From the NCBI GenBank assembly GCA_027056215.1, contig JALULO010000036.1:1-15246 (forward strand): a stretch of DNA of 15,246 nucleotides. Direction: 5' to 3'. The position numbers were made by a program, and so were the translations under genes. Below are positions 7,021 through 13,948 of this stretch, piece by piece; within the stretch, counting starts at the first letter, position 1; every line of letters begins with the position of its first letter. The notes under the pieces were generated by a model. It ran no database searches and was not told where the DNA came from. It saw only the letters and a list, made by a program, of their open reading frames with translations. The stretch comes from Campylobacterales bacterium. Lineage in GTDB: Bacteria; Campylobacterota; Campylobacteria; Campylobacterales; QNZT01.

Positions 7021-7050
7021 AATATAAGATGCAAAGCTACATCTTATATT
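7021..7050. terminator. Convergent nspC/argS hairpin, probable bidirectional terminator
   Basis: A perfect 11-bp inverted repeat, AATATAAGATG (7021-7031) and CATCTTATATT (7040-7050), encloses an 8-base loop. It lies 2 bases after the nspC stop. A short T-run follows on the plus strand (7049-7052), and a weaker T-containing stretch follows on the minus strand. The stem is AT-rich, so intrinsic strength is uncertain. The argS stop codon (7037-7039) lies in the loop and its last codons form one arm. Confidence 0.6.
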
Positions 7051-8623
7051 TTGCTTCAATTCCCATCAGCCGAAGTCCGGTACGAAGTGTTACGGCTACC
7101 ATAGCAGAGAGCTTTAAAAGTTTGTCTTCGTTTTGTGTACCTACAATTTTATGTTTATTGTAAAATTGATGGTACAGTGCTGCGAGTGATTTGAGATAAT
7201 CAGCTAGTTTTTGAAGTTGTCTTGATTCAAAAGAGTCCTCTAGCACTTCAGGCAACAATAATGCACTAAAAAGTAGATTTTGTGAATCCTCATCTAACGC
7301 TTCAAGTTTAGTTTGAATAACCTGATGCGGATCTTTCCCGCTTTTTTCAAAAATCTGATTTATACGTGCATGGGCATATTGTATGTAGTAGATAGGATTA
7401 GAGCTATCTTCAGTTTTAAGCATATCTACATCAAACTCCAGATGTGTATCACTTTTTTTGGTTAAAAAGATAAATCTAAGAGCTTCTGCTCCCACTTCTT
7501 CTACCACATCGCTCATAAGGATGAAATTTCCGGCACGTTTACTCATCTTGTAAGGTTCTCCGCCTTTGAGTAGGGCAACCATTTGAGAAAGTATCACTTC
7601 TAATTTTTGAGCATCATATCCCAGATATTCTATCGCTGCTTTTACCCGTGCTATATATCCATGATGATCAGCTCCCCAGATATTGATATAGTGATCATAA
7701 CCTCGTTCAAACTTTTCATTGTGATAGATGATATCACCTGCTAGATAAGTAGGTCTACCATCTTCTCTGACGATGACACGATCTTTTTCATCACCTTTTT
7801 CACTAGATCTTAGCCATACTTTTTTTTCTTTTTCATAAACACCGTTTTGTGTTTTTAGTTTTTCAAAAGTTTCATCCCATTTGGTGAAGAGCTCTTTTTC
7901 ACTGACAAAAGTATCAAAAGTGATATTTGCATCTGCAAGGTTTTCACGGATAAGTTCAAGCATCTTATCTTTGCCCCAGTTACTAAGAATATCTATATTT
8001 TTTTCATCTTCAAAGATTTGTGCATCGAAACTATTTTTGGCTTCACAGGCTAAATCGTAGATATACTCACCTCTGTAAAATTCATCCGGCCACTGAACAT
8101 CATGATTGGTAAATTTATCCCTACCTGCTAGATAGATGGACAAACCCAAAAGACGAATCTGATTTCCTGCGTCATTGACATAGTACTCGGCAGTGATATC
8201 ATACCCTAGATGCTTACCTATTTTATAGAGGGTGTCACCAAAAACAGCACCTCTTGCATGACCGATATGAAGCGGTCCTGTAGGGTTCGCACTGACATAC
8301 TCTAAAAGTATAGAACCACTTTTTTGACCTTTTGCAAACTCTTTTTCATTGAGGATGGCTTCTGTAGCTTTTTGATCTAAAAAAGCATCACTAAGCTTAA
8401 AATTTAGATAGCCTTTTAGTGCATCTACTTTTGCAAATATATCTTCTTCTAAAAACTTTTGTGCTAACTCATCAGCTATAATCATAGGAGATTTTCTATG
8501 AATCTTTGCCAGTGAAAAAGCGACAGGAGTCGCATAATGTCCAAAAGAGAGATCTTTTGGTTTCTCAAGGGGAAAATCACCCTCAAGATATTTTTGTATA
8601 GTGTTAAGGACACTTTTTTTCAA
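7037..8623 (-). CDS. argS: Arginyl-tRNA synthetase
   Basis: A 528-residue class Ia aminoacyl-tRNA synthetase that charges tRNA-Arg. The catalytic domain starts with the signature SANPTGPLHIGHARGA, with HIGH at 119-122. KMSKR is at 359-363 in the block GGEPYKMSKRAGNF. The N-terminal add-1 domain (about 1-95) and the C-terminal helical anticodon-binding domain (about 410-528, ending LRTGLRLMGIEA) complete the enzyme. The start is TTG at 8623-8621: an in-frame TAA lies just upstream, and an AAGGG site 9 bases before the TTG overlaps the tatA stop, which supports coupling. Length is slightly under E. coli ArgS (577) but usual for Campylobacterota. It is the last gene of the tatA-argS unit; the terminal hairpin holds its stop codon. 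The stem arm encodes its final residues. Confidence 0.97.
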   Translation of the reverse strand: MKKSVLNTIQKYLEGDFPLEKPKDLSFGHYATPVAFSLAKIHRKSPMIIADELAQKFLEEDIFAKVDALKGYLNFKLSDAFLDQKATEAILNEKEFAKGQKSGSILLEYVSANPTGPLHIGHARGAVFGDTLYKIGKHLGYDITAEYYVNDAGNQIRLLGLSIYLAGRDKFTNHDVQWPDEFYRGEYIYDLACEAKNSFDAQIFEDEKNIDILSNWGKDKMLELIRENLADANITFDTFVSEKELFTKWDETFEKLKTQNGVYEKEKKVWLRSSEKGDEKDRVIVREDGRPTYLAGDIIYHNEKFERGYDHYINIWGADHHGYIARVKAAIEYLGYDAQKLEVILSQMVALLKGGEPYKMSKRAGNFILMSDVVEEVGAEALRFIFLTKKSDTHLEFDVDMLKTEDSSNPIYYIQYAHARINQIFEKSGKDPHQVIQTKLEALDEDSQNLLFSALLLPEVLEDSFESRQLQKLADYLKSLAALYHQFYNKHKIVGTQNEDKLLKLSAMVAVTLRTGLRLMGIEAKYKM

Positions 8624-8635
8624 GTTATCGTACCC

Positions 8636-8860
8636 TTATGCTTTTGTTGTATCAGATGTTTTAGTCTCTTTTGCGACTTCTTCTTTTCCTTCGATTTTTT
8701 CGCTTTTTGTTTCCGCTACTTCATCATCTTTGACCGCATTTTTAAAGTTTTTGATACCGTTACCAAGACCTTTTGCAAGTTCAGGTATCTTTTTCCCTCC
8801 AAAAAGTAATAGCACAATAAGTGCGACAACTAAGAGTTCCATTCCACTAGGCATTCCCAT
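8636..8860 (-). CDS. tatA: Sec-independent translocase protein TatA
   Basis: A 74-residue TatA-family protein. One short hydrophobic helix (about 8-20) is followed by the hallmark FGGKKIPELAKGLG (20-33), an amphipathic helix (about 24-45) and a charged, disordered tail. TatA polymerises in the inner membrane to form the passage through which folded, twin-arginine-signal proteins are exported. TatB and TatC are not in the window. The tail is short and lacks TatB's longer extension, which supports TatA. ATG 8860 has AAGGA 6-7 bases upstream. An extended -10 promoter sits just upstream (8892-8900), so tatA and argS can be transcribed separately from gmk. The argS start follows 12 bases after the stop. 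Confidence 0.93.
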   Translation of the reverse strand: MGMPSGMELLVVALIVLLLFGGKKIPELAKGLGNGIKNFKNAVKDDEVAETKSEKIEGKEEVAKETKTSDTTKA

Positions 8861-8891
8861 ATTATTTCCTTATTTGGTAATTTTGTGGGAT

Positions 8892-8918
8892 ATTATAGCA
8901 TGTAATGTTAAATGTTAA
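8892..8918 (-). promoter_or_regulatory. Promoter for tatA-argS with tandem 7-base repeat upstream
   Basis: The minus strand reads TGCTATAAT at 8900-8892, a consensus extended -10, in the 58-base gap between gmk and tatA. Transcription would start near 8885, leaving a leader of about 25 bases. Immediately upstream, two tandem copies of TTAACAT (8918-8912 and 8911-8905) occupy the spacer and -35 area. No -35 consensus is seen. The repeat could be an operator or chance in AT-rich DNA. Confidence 0.55.
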
Positions 8919-9521
8919 CTACCATTGTGCAACAAAATGCTTAATATCTTCAAGTGTAGGTTTAAGCCTAGAAGTTTTTATAACAGTACGAAGTTGTTGG
9001 AGTGCTATAGTAAAGTCATCATTGACTATAAGATAATCATACTCATCTATACGATCCATCTCAATTATAGCATTTTTTAGTCTTCTTTGAATGGTTTCTT
9101 CACCATCTGTACCACGATTTTGCAAGCGTTTTTGCAATTCATTTTTACTCGGTGTAGTGAGAAATATAGAAGTTAAAATCCTGCTAAATTTCTTTTTAAC
9201 GATTTGATGTCCTTGTACATCGATATCAAGGATAACAAGTTTTCCTTCTTGGAGTGCCTTGTAGATTGGTTTTAAAGATGTTCCATAGTAGTTTCCATGA
9301 ACCTCTGCCCACTCTAAAAAGGCATTTTCACCAATTTCTTGTTTAAATTGTTCTTTTGTGATATAGTGATAATTGATACCTTCTGCTTCACCCTCTCTAA
9401 TCTCTCTTGTTGTGGAAGAGAGTGAAAAATAAACATCTTTTTCCTCTCTTAAAATCTCAGTTATAAGTGAACTTTTACCACATCCGCTAGGACCTGATAT
9501 GATGACTATATTTCCATACAT
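8919..9521 (-). CDS. gmk: Guanylate kinase
   Basis: A 200-residue GMP kinase that makes GDP from GMP and ATP, at the usual length of about 200. The P-loop is GPSGCGKSS (10-18). The GMP-binding region has SSTTRE (35-40) and the YHYITKEQF segment (51-59). The EVHGNYYGTS (73-82) and DIDVQG (99-104) motifs are both present. The ATG at 9521 lies 3 bases after the stop of the acidic protein gene, with only a weak purine-rich site (AAAGA) upstream, so it is probably translated by coupling. The acidic-protein/gmk/tatA/argS order matches my recollection of C. jejuni and H. pylori. Confidence 0.96.
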   Translation of the reverse strand: MYGNIVIISGPSGCGKSSLITEILREEKDVYFSLSSTTREIREGEAEGINYHYITKEQFKQEIGENAFLEWAEVHGNYYGTSLKPIYKALQEGKLVILDIDVQGHQIVKKKFSRILTSIFLTTPSKNELQKRLQNRGTDGEETIQRRLKNAIIEMDRIDEYDYLIVNDDFTIALQQLRTVIKTSRLKPTLEDIKHFVAQW

Positions 9522-9524
9522 ATG

Positions 9525-10745
9525 CTAGGTGTCTTTTTTTGTAAAATCAAGTGTGATATTAATCTGCATATCATTAAGTGCCTCTTTGATCATCTCGGGA
9601 GTGATAGCTTTTGCAACAGCATCTTGAATCCACTTTTGTACATCATTTGATTCAACAAGCGTTTCTTCTTCTGTTGCCTGATCAATCTTTTGATCAACGA
9701 TCATGTCTGTTGGTTCTTTATGTAATGCTTTATTGATTTCATCTTCATTCAGTGTATCCAAGTTATCTGTCATATCCTCTGCAAGAGATTCTTTATCAAT
9801 ATAATGACTTTCTTTTTCAAGTTCTTCAACACTTTCCAGGTTGTTAAGACTCGTAATATCTGGTTTGGAATCGTTTTTTGATGATTCATCTTCTGATAAA
9901 AAAGCTGCTCCAGCCAGAGCTGTTGCTCCTGCTGCTAGTGTAGTATTAACGATGTCAGATTCAGTATCTTTTTGTACTGTTTCTGATAAATCATCCAAAT
10001 CATCCAAATCTTCTAATTGTTCTTTCGATTCTTCTAAGGTGATCTCTTTTGTTGAATCAATATCTTCAATTTCATTTATAATGTTCGCAAGTTCTTCATG
10101 TGGCGTATTGTCTTCATCTTCAGATGTTTGTACATATTGTGGTGCTACACCAGTAGACATAACACTACTACCATCCAATGCAAGATCTATATCGGAATCT
10201 TCTTCATCTGGCTCATTCAATAGTGTGTCTAAGTCATCTAAAGTATCTAACTCTTCCAATGGTTCTTCTGATTCAAGATCAAGATCTATTGTAGATTCAT
10301 CAAGCTCTAAATCTTCAATATTATCATCTATGGTCAATTCTTCTAAATCCAATTCTTCTGTATTGTGATTGTTCTTTGGTTCTTCTCTCTTTGGTTGAAC
10401 AGATGCATCTTGTACAGTATCAAACGATTCTTCTTCACTATTTTGTTCAATCATGGTAACAAAATCGGAAGGTAAAAAAGGTTTATCTAAATGCATATCA
10501 AATACGTCTGGAACCGGTTCATTTTTGATTCCTATAAAACCAATCTTTTTATAGGTGAGTTTTGTTTGGATCTTTTCAACAAGAGAGGAAGAATATTTAT
10601 CACTGTCTACTAAAACAAAGTCATAACGCTCTTTTGAAGGTTCTATTGTCGCTTTTTCTTCTAAAAGATAGTTATGCTTATCTGAACTTAACTGTAACAG
10701 TCTTGAGACAATTTTATTGTCATTGACTAAAAAAATTGATGGCAT
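9525..10745 (-). CDS. Highly acidic protein with degenerate receiver-like domain
   Basis: The protein has 406 residues from ATG 10745. The upstream in-frame ATG at 10760 has no ribosome binding site, whereas GGAG lies 5 bases before 10745, and the first strand IFLVNDN then starts at residue 4. Residues 1-101 look like a response-regulator receiver: IFLVNDN, then a central FVLVDSD motif whose aspartate stands where the phosphoacceptor is expected, and LDKPFLPSDF with the KPF switch lysine. The usual acidic pair is only N-D and the Thr/Ser position is not clear, so it may not be phosphorylated. Residues about 103-365 are low complexity, dominated by Asp, Glu, Leu and Ser, interrupted by an Ala-rich stretch LAAGATALAGAAFL. 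The end (about 370-402) is more regular: an amphipathic helix, then QINITLDF. I relate it to the 'highly acidic'/'poly E-rich' proteins at this locus in Campylobacter and Helicobacter. Function is unknown. Confidence 0.8.
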   Translation of the reverse strand: MPSIFLVNDNKIVSRLLQLSSDKHNYLLEEKATIEPSKERYDFVLVDSDKYSSSLVEKIQTKLTYKKIGFIGIKNEPVPDVFDMHLDKPFLPSDFVTMIEQNSEEESFDTVQDASVQPKREEPKNNHNTEELDLEELTIDDNIEDLELDESTIDLDLESEEPLEELDTLDDLDTLLNEPDEEDSDIDLALDGSSVMSTGVAPQYVQTSEDEDNTPHEELANIINEIEDIDSTKEITLEESKEQLEDLDDLDDLSETVQKDTESDIVNTTLAAGATALAGAAFLSEDESSKNDSKPDITSLNNLESVEELEKESHYIDKESLAEDMTDNLDTLNEDEINKALHKEPTDMIVDQKIDQATEEETLVESNDVQKWIQDAVAKAITPEMIKEALNDMQINITLDFTKKDT

Positions 10746-10766
10746 GTTTGCTCCAATCATAAATTT

Positions 10767-10775
10767 TGGTATGAT
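10767..10775 (+). promoter_or_regulatory. Candidate extended -10 promoter for the nuclease gene
   Basis: TGGTATGAT is a TGn extended -10 with a TATGAT hexamer, placing a start near 10782 and a leader of about 20 bases before ATG 10802. It lies in the 56-base divergent gap (10746-10801) with the acidic protein gene. That gene must also start transcription in or near this gap, because the nuclease separates it from fliR. A minus-strand TATCAT overlapping the same bases is a weaker candidate. Confidence 0.4.
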
Positions 10776-10801
10776 ACATTTTGATAAAACAAGGATTTGA
10801 A

Positions 10802-11338
10802 ATGCATACTATAGCTAAAGTTTTTTTGATATTAACCATACTGCATATCTCACTTTTTTCTTCGGAGTTTTTTGTATTACCCCAAGAAAGTGAAAAAGCG
10901 TTATCTTCCATTATGAAGAGCATAGATCATTCCAAACACTCAATCAAAATTACAATGTATAATTTTACCCATAAAAAGATAGCAAACAGATTAAAAGCTG
11001 CAGCAAAAAGAGGTGTAAAAGTTGAAATTATTTTCGATATGAAAAGTGCCAATAGGCAAAAACGAAGATGTATGCTTTATTATTTGGCAAAATATAAAAA
11101 TATCACTGTATATAAGTTAAAAGGTAGATACATGAAAAGACAAAAACGCTACGCGATTATGCACATGAAGATGGCATTATTTGATCATAAACGTGTTATA
11201 TTTGGATCTGCTAATTGGACATATTCAGCTTTTGGGAAAAATTTTGAAATACTTTATGTTATAGATGATTATCAGATTGCAAAAAAATATCAAAAGTATT
11301 TTAATAAACTTTTAAAGCAGAGTAAAAAGTTTAAATAA
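10802..11338 (+). CDS. Phospholipase-D-family nuclease, NucT-like, membrane-anchored
   Basis: The protein has 178 residues from ATG 10802, which has AAGGA 6-7 bases upstream; a TTG 21 bases earlier is open but lacks a site. A hydrophobic N-terminus (about 4-21) is a signal peptide or anchor, so it acts outside the cytoplasm. It has one HKD motif, H121-x-K123-x4-D128, followed by GSANWT (135-140) and E149. Such single-HKD proteins dimerise to form one active site, as in Nuc endonuclease. The protein is very basic (KRQKRR-type stretches), which suits DNA binding. In H. pylori the NucT homologue is a surface nuclease linked to DNA uptake and purine salvage, next to the acidic protein gene. It is on the plus strand inside a minus-strand block, and its 3' end overlaps fliR's by 8 bases. 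Confidence 0.88.
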   Translation: MHTIAKVFLILTILHISLFSSEFFVLPQESEKALSSIMKSIDHSKHSIKITMYNFTHKKIANRLKAAAKRGVKVEIIFDMKSANRQKRRCMLYYLAKYKNITVYKLKGRYMKRQKRYAIMHMKMALFDHKRVIFGSANWTYSAFGKNFEILYVIDDYQIAKKYQKYFNKLLKQSKKFK

Positions 11339-12098
11339 GCAAATGTTTTAAATATTCAAATGCCACAAGAAACTCATGTTTAAAGATTGCCATCATTGCT
11401 CCGAGCACGGCAACCATAACCATAATAGATAAAAATATTTTGATAGGAAATCCTACTACCAAAAGATTAAATTGTGGCATTGTTTTCATGAGCATACCAA
11501 AGATTACATCTGAAAGAATAGAAAGGGCAATAAACGGAAATGAGATAATTAATCCCATCATAAACATATGCTTAACACCATGACTGAGATAATCCCAAGT
11601 GTGTGGATTGGGATAAAATCCTCCAAGTTCTATATGCGTAATACTTTGACTTAAATAAAGCAAGATCAAATGATGTCCGTTAAATGCAAGTAGTATCATG
11701 ACAGCGATAAGTGTCAAGATTTGACCGATAATAGGTGTATTTGTTCCTGTTGTAGGATCCATAACTGATGCCATAGAAAACCCCATGATCATAGAGATTT
11801 GAGTACCGGCAAGTCCTAAGGCTGCAAAAACAAAATTTAATATAAGAGCAGCTATAAATCCCAACATAAATTCACCTATAACGAGTAGGGCAATATTGCC
11901 AACTTCATAGGGAATGTTGGACAGTGTAGTCATAGGAAAAAAGAAGATAGTGAGATAAAAAGCTAGTGCTGTTTTAACAGAGACCGGAATAGACTTATGT
12001 GAGAAAAAAGGAAAAAATGCTATCACACCACTGATGCGGGAAAAAAGCAGAAAAAAAATGATTGCATGATTGCTTGTCAGTAAATCAGCTAATTGCAA
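11331..12098 (-). CDS. fliR: Flagellar biosynthesis protein FliR
   Basis: A 255-residue polytopic membrane protein of the flagellar type III export gate (FliP-FliQ-FliR). It has about six hydrophobic segments, the conserved GFSMASVMDP (106-115), and the C-terminal block PFIALSILSDVIFGM (188-202) followed by PQFNLLVVGFPIK (208-220). The start is TTG at 12098-12096: AAGGA overlaps the upstream ABC gene's stop, about 5-6 bases before the TTG, and no nearby in-frame ATG exists. It sits 8 bases after the ABC ATPase and is probably transcribed with rpsB-tsf, as I recall for C. jejuni. The 3' end overlaps the convergent nuclease gene by 8 bases, so no separate terminator space exists. Other flagellar genes are absent from the window. 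Confidence 0.95.
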   Translation of the reverse strand: MQLADLLTSNHAIIFFLLFSRISGVIAFFPFFSHKSIPVSVKTALAFYLTIFFFPMTTLSNIPYEVGNIALLVIGEFMLGFIAALILNFVFAALGLAGTQISMIMGFSMASVMDPTTGTNTPIIGQILTLIAVMILLAFNGHHLILLYLSQSITHIELGGFYPNPHTWDYLSHGVKHMFMMGLIISFPFIALSILSDVIFGMLMKTMPQFNLLVVGFPIKIFLSIMVMVAVLGAMMAIFKHEFLVAFEYLKHLLI

Positions 12099-12106
12099 TA
12101 ATATCC

Positions 12107-12769
12107 TTATAGTATAACGGGTACAAGCCTTTTGTCTTTTAATCTATAGATCGTATTGCATTTTGCCGCAATCTTTTCATCATGGGTGACTATAAAAAGA
12201 CCTCCATTATTTTCTTTTGTGTATTCTAACATAACATCCATAATATCGTTGGCAGTTTCTCGGTCAAGATTTCCAGTTGGTTCATCGGCGAAGATAAGCT
12301 TAGGTTTTTTGATCATCACTCTGGCTATAGAAACACGTTGTTGTTGACCGCCAGACAACTCAGCAACATTTTGTTTGAGGGTAGGTGTGATTTTTAATTT
12401 TTCGATTAAGGACGTATCAACTTTTTTGTTTGATATTAGGGATGATATTTTTAGATTTTCTAAAACACTAAATCCCTTAAAAAGATAATGCGATTGAAAA
12501 ATGATACCTATTTGATTACGTCTTATCTCAAGTAGCTGTTTATCTTTTAAAGTATACATGTCTTTATGCTCAAAAGAGACAGTACCTTTTTGAGGTTTAA
12601 GTAGTGTGGCTAATATATGTAAAAGGGTAGATTTACCGCTTCCACTAATACCAAGGACGGCAATAGATTCTCTTTTATGAATCGCTATATCAATATCATG
12701 AAACAGGGGGTAATCAAAAGAGTGGGAAAGATTTTTTGCACTAAGGAGGATTTGGGAACTTTCTTTCAT
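12107..12769 (-). CDS. ABC transporter ATP-binding protein (LolD/MacB-like)
   Basis: A 220-residue ABC ATPase. Walker A is GISGSGKST (40-48), the Q-loop is Q92, the signature is LSGGQQQ (138-144), Walker B is LIFADEP (158-164) with catalytic E163, and the switch is H196 in VTHDE. GNLD after Walker B and the FKGFSVLENL segment are typical of the LolD/MacB/FtsE group, which powers lipoprotein release, efflux or division permeases. The permease partner is not in the window, so the substrate is open. I chose ATG 12769: a perfect AGGAGG lies 8 bases upstream, whereas an in-frame TTG at 12775 is only 2 bases from it. It lies 20 bases after tsf and 8 before fliR in one minus-strand unit. Confidence 0.9.
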   Translation of the reverse strand: MKESSQILLSAKNLSHSFDYPLFHDIDIAIHKRESIAVLGISGSGKSTLLHILATLLKPQKGTVSFEHKDMYTLKDKQLLEIRRNQIGIIFQSHYLFKGFSVLENLKISSLISNKKVDTSLIEKLKITPTLKQNVAELSGGQQQRVSIARVMIKKPKLIFADEPTGNLDRETANDIMDVMLEYTKENNGGLFIVTHDEKIAAKCNTIYRLKDKRLVPVIL

Positions 12770-12789
12770 ATCCAAATCCTCCTGTTTCT

Positions 12790-13854
12790 TTATCCTAATT
12801 GTGCCGCTACTTCAGCTGCAAAGTCATCATCTTTTTTCTCAAGACCATCACCAAGTTCGTATCTGACAAATTTTGTAATCTCAATTTTACCGCCAAGATC
12901 TTTAGACTTTTGTTCTACGATTTGAGAAACTGTCTTTTTATCATCTAGTGCATAAAATTGATCGAGTAAACAAAGCTCTTGATCAAGCAAAGTGTTATCT
13001 GCTATGTAACGTTCTACTTTTCCAGGAAGGATTCTATCCCAAATCTTCTCTGGTTTACCTTCTGCTTTTAACTCCGCTTTGATTTTTTCTTCTACATTTG
13101 CCATAACTTCATCTGTAAGCTGTAGTTTCGAGATGAAATCAGGTACATTTTTAAGAGGCTTTCCTAGTCTTTTTAACTCTTCATTCTCTTTTTCGATTGA
13201 TTTGGAGATACCTTCAGTCTCTTTTGCAACAAAGTTGGTATCAAATTCTGTATAACTAAGAATTTGTGGTTTAAGTGCTGCAATATGCATAGCAAGTTGT
13301 TTTAAAAATTCTGCTACTTTTTCTTTTTGCTCTGCTTTTTCAAAAGATGCACTTACCAAAACACCGATTTTACCACCCATGTGGATGTATCCGTTAACAA
13401 CTTCATTGCCATTTGCTTCAAGTGTTTCAAATCTTCTTACAACAAGATTTTCACCGATTGTTGAGATATTTGATTTTACATATTCGTCAAATGATTGTCC
13501 ATCGATTTGTGTTGCATTAAGGGCATCAGTATCAGCTGGAGTATGTGTATCAATATGCTCAACAGTATTTTTCGCAAATGTTTGAAATTGTTCATTTTTT
13601 GCAACAAAATCAGTTTCTGCATTGATTTCTGCTATAGTAGCTTTTGATAAATCATCATTTAGTTTGATTGCTACTGTACCTTCAGCCGCAATTCTATCAG
13701 ATTTTTTACCTGCACTTGATAGCCCTTTTTTCTTTAGCCAGTCAATAGAGTCTTCTATGTTACCATTGCTTTCAACTAAAGCTTTTTTACAGTCCATCAT
13801 GCCGGCACCGGTTTTCTCTCTAAGTTCTTTTACCATTGCTGCAGTAATAGCCAT
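12790..13854 (-). CDS. tsf: Elongation factor Ts
   Basis: A 354-residue guanine-nucleotide exchange factor for EF-Tu. The N-terminal UBA-like domain has LREKTGAGMMDCKKAL (11-26). The hallmark TDFVAKNEQF (81-90) inserts next to the EF-Tu nucleotide site. Core repeats continue with HIAALKPQ and the C-terminal LLDQ region. It is longer than E. coli EF-Ts (283). The extra residues seem to lie in the core and the stretch before the C-terminal KKTVSQ motif; a longer form is, to my knowledge, usual in this phylum. AGGAG sits 6 bases before ATG 13854. It follows rpsB with a 94-base structured gap and is followed by the ABC ATPase, so expression is probably operonic with possible tuning at the hairpin in the gap. 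Confidence 0.97.
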   Translation of the reverse strand: MAITAAMVKELREKTGAGMMDCKKALVESNGNIEDSIDWLKKKGLSSAGKKSDRIAAEGTVAIKLNDDLSKATIAEINAETDFVAKNEQFQTFAKNTVEHIDTHTPADTDALNATQIDGQSFDEYVKSNISTIGENLVVRRFETLEANGNEVVNGYIHMGGKIGVLVSASFEKAEQKEKVAEFLKQLAMHIAALKPQILSYTEFDTNFVAKETEGISKSIEKENEELKRLGKPLKNVPDFISKLQLTDEVMANVEEKIKAELKAEGKPEKIWDRILPGKVERYIADNTLLDQELCLLDQFYALDDKKTVSQIVEQKSKDLGGKIEITKFVRYELGDGLEKKDDDFAAEVAAQLG

Positions 13855-13876
13855 TTATTTCTCCTGTTTTTATAAT

Positions 13877-13919
13877 CATAAATCTATTTATGCAAAAGAA
13901 TTTGTTAAACTCTTTTGCA
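13877..13919 (-). promoter_or_regulatory. Hairpins in the rpsB-tsf intergenic region
   Basis: A perfect 9-bp stem, TGCAAAAGA (13891-13899) with TCTTTTGCA (13911-13919), has an 11-base loop. Immediately beside it, CATAAA (13877-13882) and TTTATG (13887-13892) form a second, 6-bp stem that shares 2 bases with the first. On the mRNA the 9-bp hairpin is followed by TAAATAG, not a U-run, so it is not a typical intrinsic terminator. It may be a processing, stability or attenuation element between S2 and EF-Ts. Confidence 0.45.
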
Positions 13920-13948
13920 ATTTTATTTTCTATATGTAGTAGTTTGTA

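Noticed and set aside
8601..8918. Plus-strand hydrophobic open frame of 105 codons over tatA
   Set aside because: It lies antisense to tatA and the tatA promoter, without a ribosome binding site; TatA on the minus strand is unmistakable.
9841..10368. Serine-rich plus-strand open frame of 175 codons
   Set aside because: It is the antisense of the Asp/Glu/Leu-rich tail of the acidic protein: GAT/GAA repeats read as Ser/Phe codons on the other strand. No ribosome binding site and no domain pattern.
10746..10760. ATG 10760 as start of the acidic protein
   Set aside because: No ribosome binding site; ATG 10745 has GGAG 5 bases upstream and begins the receiver-like strand.
10781..10801. TTG 10781 as start of the nuclease
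   Set aside because: The AAGGA site lies downstream of this TTG and is correctly placed for ATG 10802.
12770..12775. TTG 12775 as start of the ABC ATPase
   Set aside because: It is only 2 bases from AGGAGG; ATG 12769 has optimal spacing of 8.
13891..13919. rpsB-tsf hairpin as an intrinsic terminator
   Set aside because: On the transcribed strand it is followed by TAAATAG instead of a U-run, and tsf must be expressed; a T-rich tract exists only on the other side.
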